This document shows positions 27,179-35,927 of a stretch of 64,000 nt of DNA, one piece after another. Under the pieces are notes generated by a model. It was not told where the DNA came from. It saw nothing but the letters and a program-made list of their open reading frames with translations, and did no database searches. Source of the stretch: Marinifilum sp965230805 (GTDB lineage: Bacteria; Bacteroidota; Bacteroidia; Bacteroidales; Marinifilaceae); contig NZ_OZ246019.1 in NCBI RefSeq assembly GCF_965230805.1, forward strand, positions 248,001 through 312,000, given 5' to 3'. The first letter of the stretch is position 1. Every line of letters begins with the position of its first letter. The translations under genes and the position numbers were made by a program.

Positions 27179-28420
27179 TTAAACTACATTTAAGTATTCA
27201 ATTATTTTTACCGAAGCTGTTCCATCTCCATAAGGATTATTCGCTTCAGACATCAAAGAATATGCCGTTTTATTGTTTAATAAATCCGACACTTCATTTA
27301 TTATGCTTTCTTTATTTGTACCAACCAATTTAACCGTTCCAGCAGAAACTCCTTCTGGTCTTTCTGTAGTATTTCGCATTACCAAAACTGGTTTACCTAA
27401 TCCTGGTGCCTCTTCCTGAATACCCCCAGAATCTGTTAAAACTAAATATGATTGAGACATTAAATATACAAAAGGTAAGTATTCAAGAGGTTCAATGAAA
27501 TGGACATTATTTATAGAATCTTGTTGATTATCGTTAGAGTCAAATACCTCTTGGATTGGTTTACGAACATTCGGATTCAAGTGCATAGGATAAATAAAAT
27601 CCACCTCAGGATGACACTTCGCTAACTCCTTAATTGCATTACAGATATTTAGAAAACCTTCACCAAAATTTTCCCTACGATGTCCAGTAATTAAAACAAG
27701 CTTACGTTGTTCATGATAAACATCCAAAATACTATTATTAATAGAAGTAAAATCAATCATTGGTGTTAATTGATTACTCATATAGAAATTAACAATTTCC
27801 CTATTTAGTCCACTTGCTAATAACTTTGCCTCAACTTGTACTTTTAGATCAGATCTTTCTTCAATTTGATTCAAAACCATAAATAAGGCATCAATCACTG
27901 TATTACCCGTCACAAAGATTTTATTTTCTGAAACTCCTTCTCTAATTAAGTTCTTTTTACTGGTTTCCGTTGGTGCGAAATGATAATTAGCTAAACGTCC
28001 TGTTAATTGACGATTTGCCTCTTCGGGCCATGGAGAATATAAATTATGAGTTCTCAATCCAGCTTCGACATGTCCAACAGGAATTTGTTGATAAAAAGCG
28101 GCTAATGCAGATGCCGTTGAAGTAGTCGTATCTCCATGCACTAAAACCAGATCAGGTTTTGCTTCGGATAAAACATCACGCATTCCAAGTAACACACGAG
28201 AAGTAACATCATATAAATCTTGACCCGGTTTCATTAAATTTAAATCATAATCTGGAACTACTTCAAATAATTCCAGAACTTGATCTAACATTTCTCTATG
28301 CTGAGCTGTTACACAAATTACAGGCTCAAGATTAAAATTATTTTTTTGGATATATTTAATTATAGGAACCATTTTAATAGCTTCTGGTCTGGTACCAAAT
28401 ACAAACATTACCTTCTTCAT
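27179..28420 (-). CDS. wecB: UDP-N-acetylglucosamine 2-epimerase (non-hydrolysing)
   Basis: A 413-residue enzyme interconverting UDP-GlcNAc and UDP-ManNAc. The signatures FGTRPEAIKMVPII, VHGDTTTSTASALAAFY, GHVEAGLRT, SPWPEEANRQLTG, ITGHRRENFG and SGGIQEEAPGLGKPVLVMR are all present. Compared with E. coli WecB there are about 33 extra residues before ITGHRRENFG, including NREIVNFYMSNQLTPMIDFT. No dehydrogenase converting UDP-ManNAc to ManNAcA is seen, so ManNAc itself may be used. Start overlaps the UXS stop by 4 bases. Confidence 0.93.
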   Translation of the reverse strand: MKKVMFVFGTRPEAIKMVPIIKYIQKNNFNLEPVICVTAQHREMLDQVLELFEVVPDYDLNLMKPGQDLYDVTSRVLLGMRDVLSEAKPDLVLVHGDTTTSTASALAAFYQQIPVGHVEAGLRTHNLYSPWPEEANRQLTGRLANYHFAPTETSKKNLIREGVSENKIFVTGNTVIDALFMVLNQIEERSDLKVQVEAKLLASGLNREIVNFYMSNQLTPMIDFTSINNSILDVYHEQRKLVLITGHRRENFGEGFLNICNAIKELAKCHPEVDFIYPMHLNPNVRKPIQEVFDSNDNQQDSINNVHFIEPLEYLPFVYLMSQSYLVLTDSGGIQEEAPGLGKPVLVMRNTTERPEGVSAGTVKLVGTNKESIINEVSDLLNNKTAYSLMSEANNPYGDGTASVKIIEYLNVV

Positions 28421-29355
28421 CTCAATTTTTCTTTAAAGTATTCAATAGTTTTTTCTAAACCATTATCTAATTTTATTCTTGGTTCCCAAGCATCTAATTT
28501 TTCTTTTGCTAAGCTGATTATTGGTTTTCTTTGCAATGGATCATCTTTAGGTAATTCTTGGAAAACCAATTTCGAATTGGATTGAGTTTGTTTAATAATT
28601 TTCTCCGCCAACTCAATCATAGTAAATTCACCAGGATTTCCAATATTCACTGGACCTACAAACGTATCTTCACTTGCCATCATTCTAATCATACCTTCCA
28701 CCAAATCATCAACATACTGAAAACTTCTTGTTTGTTTTCCATCGCCATAAATAGTTATATCATCACCCTCTAAAGCTTGCACTATAAAATTTGAAACTAC
28801 ACGTCCATCATTTGGATTCATTCTAGGACCATAAGTATTGAAAATTCTAATGATTTTTATTTTTACATCATTTTGATTGTGATAATCCATGAATAAAGTT
28901 TCAGCACAACGTTTTCCTTCATCATAGCATGAACGAATACCAATTGGATTCACATTTCCCCAATAAGATTCTGGTTGTGGGTGCACTTTAGGATCGCCAT
29001 AAACTTCACTAGTAGATGCCTGTAAAATTTTAGCATTGACTCTTTTGGCCAATCCTAGCATATTGATGGCTCCCATTACAGAAGTTTTAATGGTTTTAAT
29101 CGGATTGTATTGGTAGTGAGGAGGAGAAGCTGGACATGCCAAATTATATATTTCATCAACTTCGGCAAAATATGGTTCTGTAACATCATGACGCACCAAT
29201 TCAAAATATGGATTATCCATTAAATGAACAATATTCTCTTTACTTCCCGTAAAGTAATTATCCAAGCATATTACCTCATTTCCTTCCTTCAATAATCTTT
29301 CACAAAGATGGGAGCCGATAAATCCAGCTCCCCCCGTCACTAATATCTTCTTCAT
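28417..29355 (-). CDS. UDP-glucuronate decarboxylase (UDP-xylose synthase)
   Basis: A 312-residue short-chain dehydrogenase with the NAD-binding GGAGFIGSHLCERLL motif (residues 8-22), the DVTEPYF and NLACPASPPHYQYNP segments special to UXS enzymes, catalytic STSEVYGDP with SYWGNVNPIG, and YDEGKR providing the Tyr/Lys pair. It decarboxylates UDP-GlcA to UDP-xylose. Ugd, which makes UDP-GlcA, is encoded three bases upstream, so the two form one pathway. Confidence 0.92.
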   Translation of the reverse strand: MKKILVTGGAGFIGSHLCERLLKEGNEVICLDNYFTGSKENIVHLMDNPYFELVRHDVTEPYFAEVDEIYNLACPASPPHYQYNPIKTIKTSVMGAINMLGLAKRVNAKILQASTSEVYGDPKVHPQPESYWGNVNPIGIRSCYDEGKRCAETLFMDYHNQNDVKIKIIRIFNTYGPRMNPNDGRVVSNFIVQALEGDDITIYGDGKQTRSFQYVDDLVEGMIRMMASEDTFVGPVNIGNPGEFTMIELAEKIIKQTQSNSKLVFQELPKDDPLQRKPIISLAKEKLDAWEPRIKLDNGLEKTIEYFKEKLR

Positions 29356-29358
29356 CTA

Positions 29359-30828
29359 CTAGTTGCCTTTACCTATATTATAAATTTCAAAACCAATTAC
29401 ATCCAATTGGTCTTTATCAACAATGTTTCTACCATCAAAAACAAATGCAGGTTTTAACATTTCATTGTATACTTTTCCCCAGTCGTAAGTTTTGAACTCA
29501 TCCCATTCAGTTAGTACTGCAATGGCATGTGCAGATTCCATAGCGGTATAAGGATCTTTGTGAACCGTTACCAATGAACGAATTTCTTCCATGGACAATG
29601 TAGAATATTCAACAGATTGCTTCGTTTCACTCGCAATGACAGTTTGCGGGCGACGATTTGTTTGTAAATATTCCAAGTCTGCATATATTTGTTCTTCTGA
29701 TACCTTAGGATCGTAGACATGAATTTCTGCACGGTCCTGTAGCAGTTCATCGGCAACATAGATAGCTGCTGATTCACGGGTGTCATTGGTATCCTTTTTG
29801 AAAGCCCAACCTAGGAAAGCAATCTTCTTGCCTGAAACGGTATTGAATAATGTATCAATAATATTCTTTGAAAAACGGTGCTTTTGGTAATCATTCATTT
29901 TGATCACCTGCTCCCAATAGTCTGCTACTTCAGGTAAATTGAAATGACGACACAGGTATACCAGGTTCAAGATGTCTTTCTGGAAACATGATCCCCCAAA
30001 ACCAACTGATGACTTTAAGAATTTTGCCCCAATTCGAGAATCTTTTCCAATAGCATGAGCAATTTCGTCAACATCAGCACCAGTTTTTTCACACAAAGCA
30101 GATATTGCATTGATGGATGACACTCGTTGTGCTAAGAAAGCATTGGCAGTCAGTTTTGACAATTCAGATGACCAAACACGAGTGGTTACAATATTTTCGC
30201 GAGGTACCCAGTTTAGATATACATCCACCAAGGCCTGAACAGCAGCTTCTCCTGATTCTGTAGGAGCTCCCCCGATTAAGAATCGGTCAGGATTGTGCAA
30301 ATCCTGGATAGCTGTTCCTTCAGCCAAGAATTCTGGACTTGATAAAATTTCAAATTTCACACCATTTCCTGTAGAATGCAAGATGGTGCGTAATGCTTCT
30401 GCCGTACGAACAGGAAGAGTGGATTTTTCCACAATGATTTTATCGTCTTTTGCCACTTTGGCAATCTGGCGAGCACACAATTCAATAAACTTCAAATCTG
30501 CAGCCATCCCTTTCCCAACACCATAGGTTTTGGTTGGGGTATTCACGGAAATAAAAATCAACTCTGCTTCATCAATGGCTTTTTCCACATCTGTAGAAAA
30601 TTTCAGGTTACGACCACGAGCTTCAGCCACTACTTCAGCCAATCCTGGTTCGTAAATTGGCAATTTATCTAAATCAGCATCGTTCCAGTCTGCAATACGT
30701 TGTTCGTTTAAGTCTACCACATGCACATTAATGTGTGGACATTTTTGCGCAATGACAGCCATGGTTGGACCACCTACGTAGCCTGCGCCAATACAGCAGA
30801 TGTTTTTGATTGATTTTACTTTGTTCAT
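29359..30828 (-). CDS. ugd: UDP-glucose 6-dehydrogenase, eukaryote-like type
   Basis: A 489-residue enzyme oxidising UDP-glucose to UDP-GlcA. It has the GAGYVGGPTMAVIA Rossmann motif, FISVNTPTKTYGVGKGMAAD typical of animal/plant UGDH, SSPEFLAEGTAI, the active-site FGGSCFQKD cysteine, and GWAFKKDTNDTRESAA. Between QIYADLEYL and LVTVHKDPY there is an extra loop of about 30 residues; VIASETKQSVEY (about 397-408) is the translation of the GTCATTGCGAG...GAAGCAATCT intergenic repeat. Position in the C-terminal UDP-binding domain suggests a tolerated surface loop. It precedes UXS. Confidence 0.93.
   Translation of the reverse strand: MNKVKSIKNICCIGAGYVGGPTMAVIAQKCPHINVHVVDLNEQRIADWNDADLDKLPIYEPGLAEVVAEARGRNLKFSTDVEKAIDEAELIFISVNTPTKTYGVGKGMAADLKFIELCARQIAKVAKDDKIIVEKSTLPVRTAEALRTILHSTGNGVKFEILSSPEFLAEGTAIQDLHNPDRFLIGGAPTESGEAAVQALVDVYLNWVPRENIVTTRVWSSELSKLTANAFLAQRVSSINAISALCEKTGADVDEIAHAIGKDSRIGAKFLKSSVGFGGSCFQKDILNLVYLCRHFNLPEVADYWEQVIKMNDYQKHRFSKNIIDTLFNTVSGKKIAFLGWAFKKDTNDTRESAAIYVADELLQDRAEIHVYDPKVSEEQIYADLEYLQTNRRPQTVIASETKQSVEYSTLSMEEIRSLVTVHKDPYTAMESAHAIAVLTEWDEFKTYDWGKVYNEMLKPAFVFDGRNIVDKDQLDVIGFEIYNIGKGN
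29611..29640 (-). repeat. GTCATTGCGAG repeat inside ugd
   Basis: The minus strand reads GTCATTGCGAGTGAAACGAAGC then AATCTGTT, nearly identical (two 1-base gaps) to the intergenic copy at 15493-15520. It lies in frame within ugd. Confidence 0.75.
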
Positions 30829-30880
30829 TTTATGCTTTTGTTATTTTGTTCTTTGTTTGTTGTTATTTTCTTATTGTGTG

Positions 30881-30910
30881 AGATTCCTCGACAAGCTCGG
30901 GATGACTGCA
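30881..30910. repeat. CCTCGACAAGCTCGGGATGACTGC repeat
   Basis: A 30-base unit differing at two positions from 32568-32597. It lies in the spacer between the chain-length gene and ugd. Confidence 0.65.
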
Positions 30911-30922
30911 TATTCGAGTTAA

Positions 30923-32053
30923 CTACGACTCATTACTCCATTGCTCTTGAATAGAACCCAAGAATTCACGTCCAAACACCATTCCAACACCAACAATTCC
31001 ACCTAGGAAAGTCCAGATCACCAAAATTATGGCACGTTTCGGTTTTGATTTTAATAATGGAACTGATACAGGTTCAATTACTGTGAATACCGGCGTATCT
31101 TCCTTTACTTGTATTTTTTGAGTTTCCAATTGTTTGGCCAATTCTGAAAACACATCGTATACCAAATTGTATTCGGCAGTTAGGCGTTCTTGTTCTGTTT
31201 GTGCCAAAGCCGTTGTGACATTTTTATTTCTGTCACGAAAGTTAGCCAATCTTTGTTGAGCTTCTTTAGCTTCTTTTTCTTTCTCTGAATATCGTTCCTC
31301 CACAAAAGCCAATTGATCCTTTGCTTTCTGTATTTTAAAGTCGGTAATAGCATCCTGTAGAAGCATTTGAGCTTTTTGTACCATTTGTGCAGCTGGTTTA
31401 GCCTGAGGCATTCTGGCAGATAGTGAGATGTAACCGTCTTTCTCGTTGAATTCTATTGAAAGCTGGGCTGAAAGGATTTCGATTAGTTCTTTTTCATCTT
31501 CCGTGATTGATAACAAGTTGTCGGTTGTCGGTTGTTGGTTTTCGGTTGTGGCTTCGCCACGGATGGCACCAAGAATTAGGCCGGGTAAGCCAATCGTATA
31601 CTTCTTAATATATCCAAACAAACCTGGACTGTGGATTTCTTCGTAGTAGTGAGCGAATGTTACCTGTTCTGTTTGTCCTTCGATAGAAAGAGGGGTTTTC
31701 ATCAATTCCTTTTGGAAAGGGATGCTGTTAACAATTTTAGGATAAAGTGTTGGAGGGATTTCTGAACCTCCCATTGAACCTAGATTGATACCTGCCATAG
31801 CTGCCAGTCCTCCTAAGCTACCACCTAGTTTGCTTCCGCCTTCCGCGGATTGGGGTACCATGGTACATGATGCGGTGTATTCTTTTTGCGAGAAAATGGC
31901 GATGAATAAACCTAGCACCATAAATATCAATGTAGTTTTGATTACGGTGCGTCGCCCTTCCCATAGGGTTTTGGCTAATTGGATTAGGTCGATTTCGTCT
32001 TCGTGCTCGGAACGAATTGCATCGGTTTGTTTTGTGTCTTTTATATTGGTCAT
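30923..32053 (-). CDS. wzz: Wzz-type polysaccharide chain-length determinant protein
   Basis: A 376-residue inner-membrane protein with two transmembrane helices (about 39-56 and 344-366) flanking a periplasmic coiled-coil domain (KAKDQLAFVEERYSEKEKEA...). The N-terminal EIDLIQLAKTLWEGRRTV motif and the proline-rich PVFTVIEPVSVPLLKSKPKR before TM2 are typical of Wzz/PCP proteins. No tyrosine-kinase domain is attached. It sets polymer length together with Wzy and the SLBB exporter. A polar insert EATTENQQPTTDN (about 167-179) is encoded by the GGTTGTC repeat family, kept in frame. Confidence 0.9.
   Translation of the reverse strand: MTNIKDTKQTDAIRSEHEDEIDLIQLAKTLWEGRRTVIKTTLIFMVLGLFIAIFSQKEYTASCTMVPQSAEGGSKLGGSLGGLAAMAGINLGSMGGSEIPPTLYPKIVNSIPFQKELMKTPLSIEGQTEQVTFAHYYEEIHSPGLFGYIKKYTIGLPGLILGAIRGEATTENQQPTTDNLLSITEDEKELIEILSAQLSIEFNEKDGYISLSARMPQAKPAAQMVQKAQMLLQDAITDFKIQKAKDQLAFVEERYSEKEKEAKEAQQRLANFRDRNKNVTTALAQTEQERLTAEYNLVYDVFSELAKQLETQKIQVKEDTPVFTVIEPVSVPLLKSKPKRAIILVIWTFLGGIVGVGMVFGREFLGSIQEQWSNES
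31517..31549 (-). repeat. GGTTGTC-family repeat inside the chain-length gene
   Basis: The plus strand reads GTTGTCGGTTGTCGGTTGTT then GGTTTTCGGTTGT, matching arrays at 12538 and 14738. The gene frame is preserved and the peptide is polar. Confidence 0.7.
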
Positions 32054-32141
32054 ACTGCGTATTCTATGATTTCGCGGATTAAGGCGGATTTCGCGGATAT
32101 TGGCGTTTTCACATTTAATCAGCGTCCTTTGTTATTTTTTA

Positions 32142-32528
32142 TTACTTATTTACTGTATTAATGAATCGTTTGTATTTCAGCGATTGCTCTCCAAAGTTGA
32201 TTAAAAATCCTAATTGATATCTGGTTGCTTTTAAATAATTAATTGTTTGTTGTTCATCAATCTTCAATAAACAAGATTTACTTTTTATTTCTACTATAAT
32301 CGAATCAAAGCAGACAAAATCCGCTTTAAAATATTTGTTCATTTTTTGACCGTCATAAAAGAGCTCTATCTTTTTCTCTTTGACAAACGGAATTTTTCTT
32401 TTTTCTAATTCTTTTGCCAATGCTTCAGAATACACACTCTCCAAGAAGCCAGCACCTAAATTCCTATGAACCGTCATGCACGCCCCAATGATACTGTAGG
32501 TTTTATCTGCTTCAATCAATTTCGACAT
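32142..32528 (-). CDS. GxxExxY family protein
   Basis: From ATG 32528 the protein (128 residues, MSKLIEADKTYSIIGA...) has the family hallmark GAGFLESVYSEAL (GxxExxY), then VEIKS and a YQLGFLINFG end, which resemble a PD-(D/E)XK nuclease-like core (D.., E.K). The biological role of the family is not established. The frame could start at 32612, but that extension is encoded by repeat DNA (SHPEFVEGS and DRLHGLKRISR), so I choose 32528. It interrupts the polysaccharide operon between the exporter and chain-length genes and looks like an insertion. Confidence 0.75.
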   Translation of the reverse strand: MSKLIEADKTYSIIGACMTVHRNLGAGFLESVYSEALAKELEKRKIPFVKEKKIELFYDGQKMNKYFKADFVCFDSIIVEIKSKSCLLKIDEQQTINYLKATRYQLGFLINFGEQSLKYKRFINTVNK

Positions 32529-32567
32529 CCGTGAAATCCGTTTTAATCCGTGTAATCTATCTTTAAG

Positions 32568-32597
32568 AGATCCCTCGACAAACTCGGGATGACTGCA
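32568..32597. repeat. Second CCTCGACAAACTCGGGATGACTGC repeat
   Basis: It matches 30881-30910 in 28 of 30 bases. It flanks the GxxExxY gene on its upstream side. Confidence 0.65.
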
Positions 32598-32618
32598 AAA
32601 GCTCAAGGCCACTACAAA

Positions 32619-35048
32619 CTATCTTGTAGCTACTGCTATTGCCGTAACCAAACTTGCCAATGTTGAAGCAATAGCCAACCACCTGCTTGCGTTAGCAGCC
32701 TTATCTACTTCCGGTTTTTCTGGAACAATGATTTCGCAGCCGGGCTCGATTCTTGGGAAACGTCTTCCCAACAATCCTCCTTTTGTGGCTGCCGTTGTTC
32801 CATTGGCATATAACACGTAAACTTTTCCTTTCTTGGCTCTTTGCGCAAAACCACCAGAACCTAAAATGTAATCTTTCGCTTTTTTCTTGTTTATATAGGT
32901 ATGAGCTACAGGATTCAATACTGAACCTGACACCATAACCGTTTCCAATTTTGATGGAACCATTAACTGATCACCATTTAAAACGTGTAAATCTTCCACA
33001 CATCCGGGTTGGGACATGATTTTTGGCAAATCTATTCCTACAATTTGATATTTTACTTTTTCAACATCACCAGGATTCATGGTTGTATCTTGCATGGCGA
33101 TGGCCAATTTGGCTTGGTACTCTGCATCAGTCAACTCAATCCTTCTGCGCAATGACGCTCCTTTTACATAGGCTTCTGGCGTAATACCACCTGCTCTTCT
33201 TATTACATCTGATACCTTTTCATCCTTACGGGTAATTCCATAATCCCCGGCATACATCACTTCTCCTCGAACATTTACATTTGATTGAGGACGATATCCC
33301 GGTGCACGGCGAATGTATACCTTGTCGAAAGCGTTTAATGTAAAGGCAGCACCTTCTGCATCCAGCTTTAAATTGCGATCCAGTCCATACTGGAAAGTAT
33401 GTAATAAGGATTTGCTTAGCTCTTTGGTTTCGTTATAGTCCAAAACCCTACTTACCTCTACAGAACTCACCTCTGCATTTTCAAGGAAACCACCAGCTTG
33501 GAATATCAGGTCGGCGATTTTCATGTTCTCGGCCCAGGCATATGTTCCTGGAAACTGAACCTCTCCAACAATTTCAACTGTGCGAGCTTCACGTAAATCG
33601 AAAATGGAAGAAATTTGCACCCTGTCTTCTCGTTGTAATTCGATATCTGCCTTTCCGCTTACTACATCGCGAACCGAGAAAGAGATGGCTTCCAGACTTA
33701 AATCATCTTTCTTGCGGGTAATTACGGCACGTTCCAAAAAGGCTTCCTCTTTTAATCCTTCTGCCTTTGCAATCAATTCAGAAAGTTTCATTCCTTCAGT
33801 CAGCTGATAATCACCAGGGCGATATACTGCACCAGAAATGTTGATACGGTTTTCGTAACGTTCTGTAATGGCACCTGCTTTAATGAAATCTCCATTCATC
33901 AATGTAATTTCGGCATATTGATCAGCTGATACATCTACAAAACTCAAGGTACGCGTATTATTTCGGTACAAATCCAAACGGTGCGTATAAGCTTTATGGG
34001 TAAATCCACCTGCGTAACGCAAAATATCTGCTACAAATTCGCCATCTTTTGCTTCGAACAGTCCCGTGCGCTTGAACTCACCAGCTACTTTAATGCGATT
34101 CACGTATGGACGAACCATTACTACATCCTGATCGCGCAACTGTACGTTGTTTTGTGTCTGTCCATCCACAAGGTAAGCATACACATCAACCGAATTGATT
34201 ACTTTTCCATCACGAATCAAATCGATCACACGGAAAGATCCATTTTCGTTTGGACCACCCGCCAAATACAAAGCATTAAAAACTGATGCAGTAGCAGGTA
34301 ATGAATATGTACCAGGCAAATTCACCTCTCCAATAACATTTACCTTCACTCCTTTTAAAGCGCCAAGGCTAACATCGGCAAAAGTATTTGGCTGATCGCC
34401 TTTCATTCCATTGTAAATGGATATTAATCTTGATTTTATTTTTTTGCTTGCATCAGCAAAGCTCAATCCATAAATATTTACAGGTCCTAAATCAGGAATA
34501 ACAATTGATCCATTCTTCTGTACTGATAAAACATATGTTTGCTGAGAGGCTCCGTAAACAGAAATGTTTACTTCATCGCCAATACCTAAGGCATAGGAAT
34601 CAGAAACCGGCACATCAACATTTGGCGCAAAACTTAAATTCTCTGAATTGAAAAACTGGAAACCAAAAATTTCCTTGTTCTTTTTCGTTGCTTTAAATGT
34701 CTTTTTTGGACTCACCTCAACAATCGTAGTTGATCCATTTGATGATTTCCTAACACTTCCGACTCCTTCTGCACCTGATTGCTTATTCAGCTTATAATCC
34801 CTTATGCGCTGAGCCATTTGATCAATTTGCATTTGAGATGCACCGCGTGCACGAGCCAAAGCCATGGCTTCTTCCAGACTCATCCCATTCTTTTCCATTT
34901 CGGAAATAATTTTCTCAATTTGCTGTTCGCTTAAGGCGTTCACATTTACTGTGGCAGGATTGATATTGGTGTTTTGAGCTTCTACTCCTAGTAGACAAGT
35001 AGAAAAAGCCAATATCATTAATAAACTTTTTCGAAATAATCGAATCAT
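32619..35048 (-). CDS. SLBB-domain polysaccharide export outer membrane protein (Wza-like)
   Basis: An 809-residue protein with a signal peptide (about 1-24), a helical N-terminal region with a QIEKIISEMEKNGMSLEEAM segment, a poly-export domain (YALGIGDEVNISVYGASQQTY, about 152-172, through PDLGPVNIYGLS), and several SLBB repeats, for example VNVIGEVNLPGTYSLPATAS, IKVAGEFKRTGLFEAKDGE, VEIVGEVQFPGTYAWAENMK and VNVRGEVMYAGDYGITRKDE. A C-terminal hydrophobic helix (about 785-805) may cross the outer membrane. It is the first gene of the operon. It should form the outer membrane export channel and contact the chain-length protein. Confidence 0.92.
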   Translation of the reverse strand: MIRLFRKSLLMILAFSTCLLGVEAQNTNINPATVNVNALSEQQIEKIISEMEKNGMSLEEAMALARARGASQMQIDQMAQRIRDYKLNKQSGAEGVGSVRKSSNGSTTIVEVSPKKTFKATKKNKEIFGFQFFNSENLSFAPNVDVPVSDSYALGIGDEVNISVYGASQQTYVLSVQKNGSIVIPDLGPVNIYGLSFADASKKIKSRLISIYNGMKGDQPNTFADVSLGALKGVKVNVIGEVNLPGTYSLPATASVFNALYLAGGPNENGSFRVIDLIRDGKVINSVDVYAYLVDGQTQNNVQLRDQDVVMVRPYVNRIKVAGEFKRTGLFEAKDGEFVADILRYAGGFTHKAYTHRLDLYRNNTRTLSFVDVSADQYAEITLMNGDFIKAGAITERYENRINISGAVYRPGDYQLTEGMKLSELIAKAEGLKEEAFLERAVITRKKDDLSLEAISFSVRDVVSGKADIELQREDRVQISSIFDLREARTVEIVGEVQFPGTYAWAENMKIADLIFQAGGFLENAEVSSVEVSRVLDYNETKELSKSLLHTFQYGLDRNLKLDAEGAAFTLNAFDKVYIRRAPGYRPQSNVNVRGEVMYAGDYGITRKDEKVSDVIRRAGGITPEAYVKGASLRRRIELTDAEYQAKLAIAMQDTTMNPGDVEKVKYQIVGIDLPKIMSQPGCVEDLHVLNGDQLMVPSKLETVMVSGSVLNPVAHTYINKKKAKDYILGSGGFAQRAKKGKVYVLYANGTTAATKGGLLGRRFPRIEPGCEIIVPEKPEVDKAANASRWLAIASTLASLVTAIAVATR

Positions 35049-35927
35049 AATTCAATACTATTATAATATGCTTAGGTTATACCTCATTATTTAATCAAAC
35101 CGTATGAGCTTGATAAAACCCCACTTTAAGATGATCAAAGTTTTTTACGGTTGCGCAAAAATAAAAAACTGTTCCTCAATTCCCTAATTTTCACTCTGTT
35201 TTTGTGTTATATTTTTATAACATATTTTTAACAATGAAGTAAAATCTCAAAATCCAGGATCCCAAACTCAAACCTCAATGATCTAGCCCCAGTTTGAATT
35301 GATCAAAGGTCGGGTTTAGATGATAAAAAATACACTTATCTATTTTTAATCATTCTTTTTAGATCAATCGGAATAAGCATTAAATTTTTCCACTGTTCGA
35401 CCATTTGTCCATTTGACTTTTCAACTATTAATCTTTTGCGTGCAATAGTAGTAAGAATATTCCAATAAAAAAGCTGCCAAAAGTGTCAAGTTAGATCGAC
35501 CCATAAAACAACACTCATAATCAGACTCTAAGGCTTAACAAAATCAATTTCCTTTTTTTTCATATCTCTTACTTGGCTCTCATCTTATTTGTAAATATGA
35601 CTTCTATAGAGACCTCATATTGTTAGGGTTTGCAATCGTTTTAAATCCTTAGTATTATCGGATTATTATTTTTTGAGTAGTGATAAGCAATTGTTTTTTT
35701 TAGATTAACAGAAAAAACACACAAAAAATATGTAAGAAATTATATTCATTGGAACTAATTTCTTACTTTCGCGTAGGGTAAAGATGATTCAATTCGGTTA
35801 GGCTATGTATATTTAACATTGAATTCATCTAAATTGACACATTTGACAGGCGAAAAATGCATTTTAATTTAATACATTTGCGCACACAATTGGTAGGTTA
35901 AACTAACACACTCAAAACAAAATTTAT
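35049..35927. promoter_or_regulatory. 880-bp divergent regulatory region of the polysaccharide locus
   Basis: This AT-rich region separates the minus-strand operon (starting at 35048) from the plus-strand wecA-like gene (35928). No coding frame is convincing. A minus-strand TATTTTTG (35156-35163) and a plus-strand TACATTTG (35873-35880) resemble -7 elements. Two similar segments, CCACTTTAAGATGATCAAAG (35121-35140) and TTGAATTGATCAAAGGTCGG (35295-35314), share GATCAAAG and could be operator half-sites. No UpxY-type antiterminator gene is present. Confidence 0.4.
35873..35880 (+). promoter_or_regulatory. Candidate -7 element of the wecA-like gene
   Basis: TACATTTG fits TAnnTTTG and would start transcription about 40 bases before the ATG at 35928. 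No TTG lies at exactly the expected 19-base distance, so the match is partial. Confidence 0.35.

Noticed and set aside
32529..32612. Longer N-terminus of the GxxExxY protein
   Set aside because: The 28 extra residues are encoded by dispersed repeat DNA, and the conserved family sequence starts after 32528.
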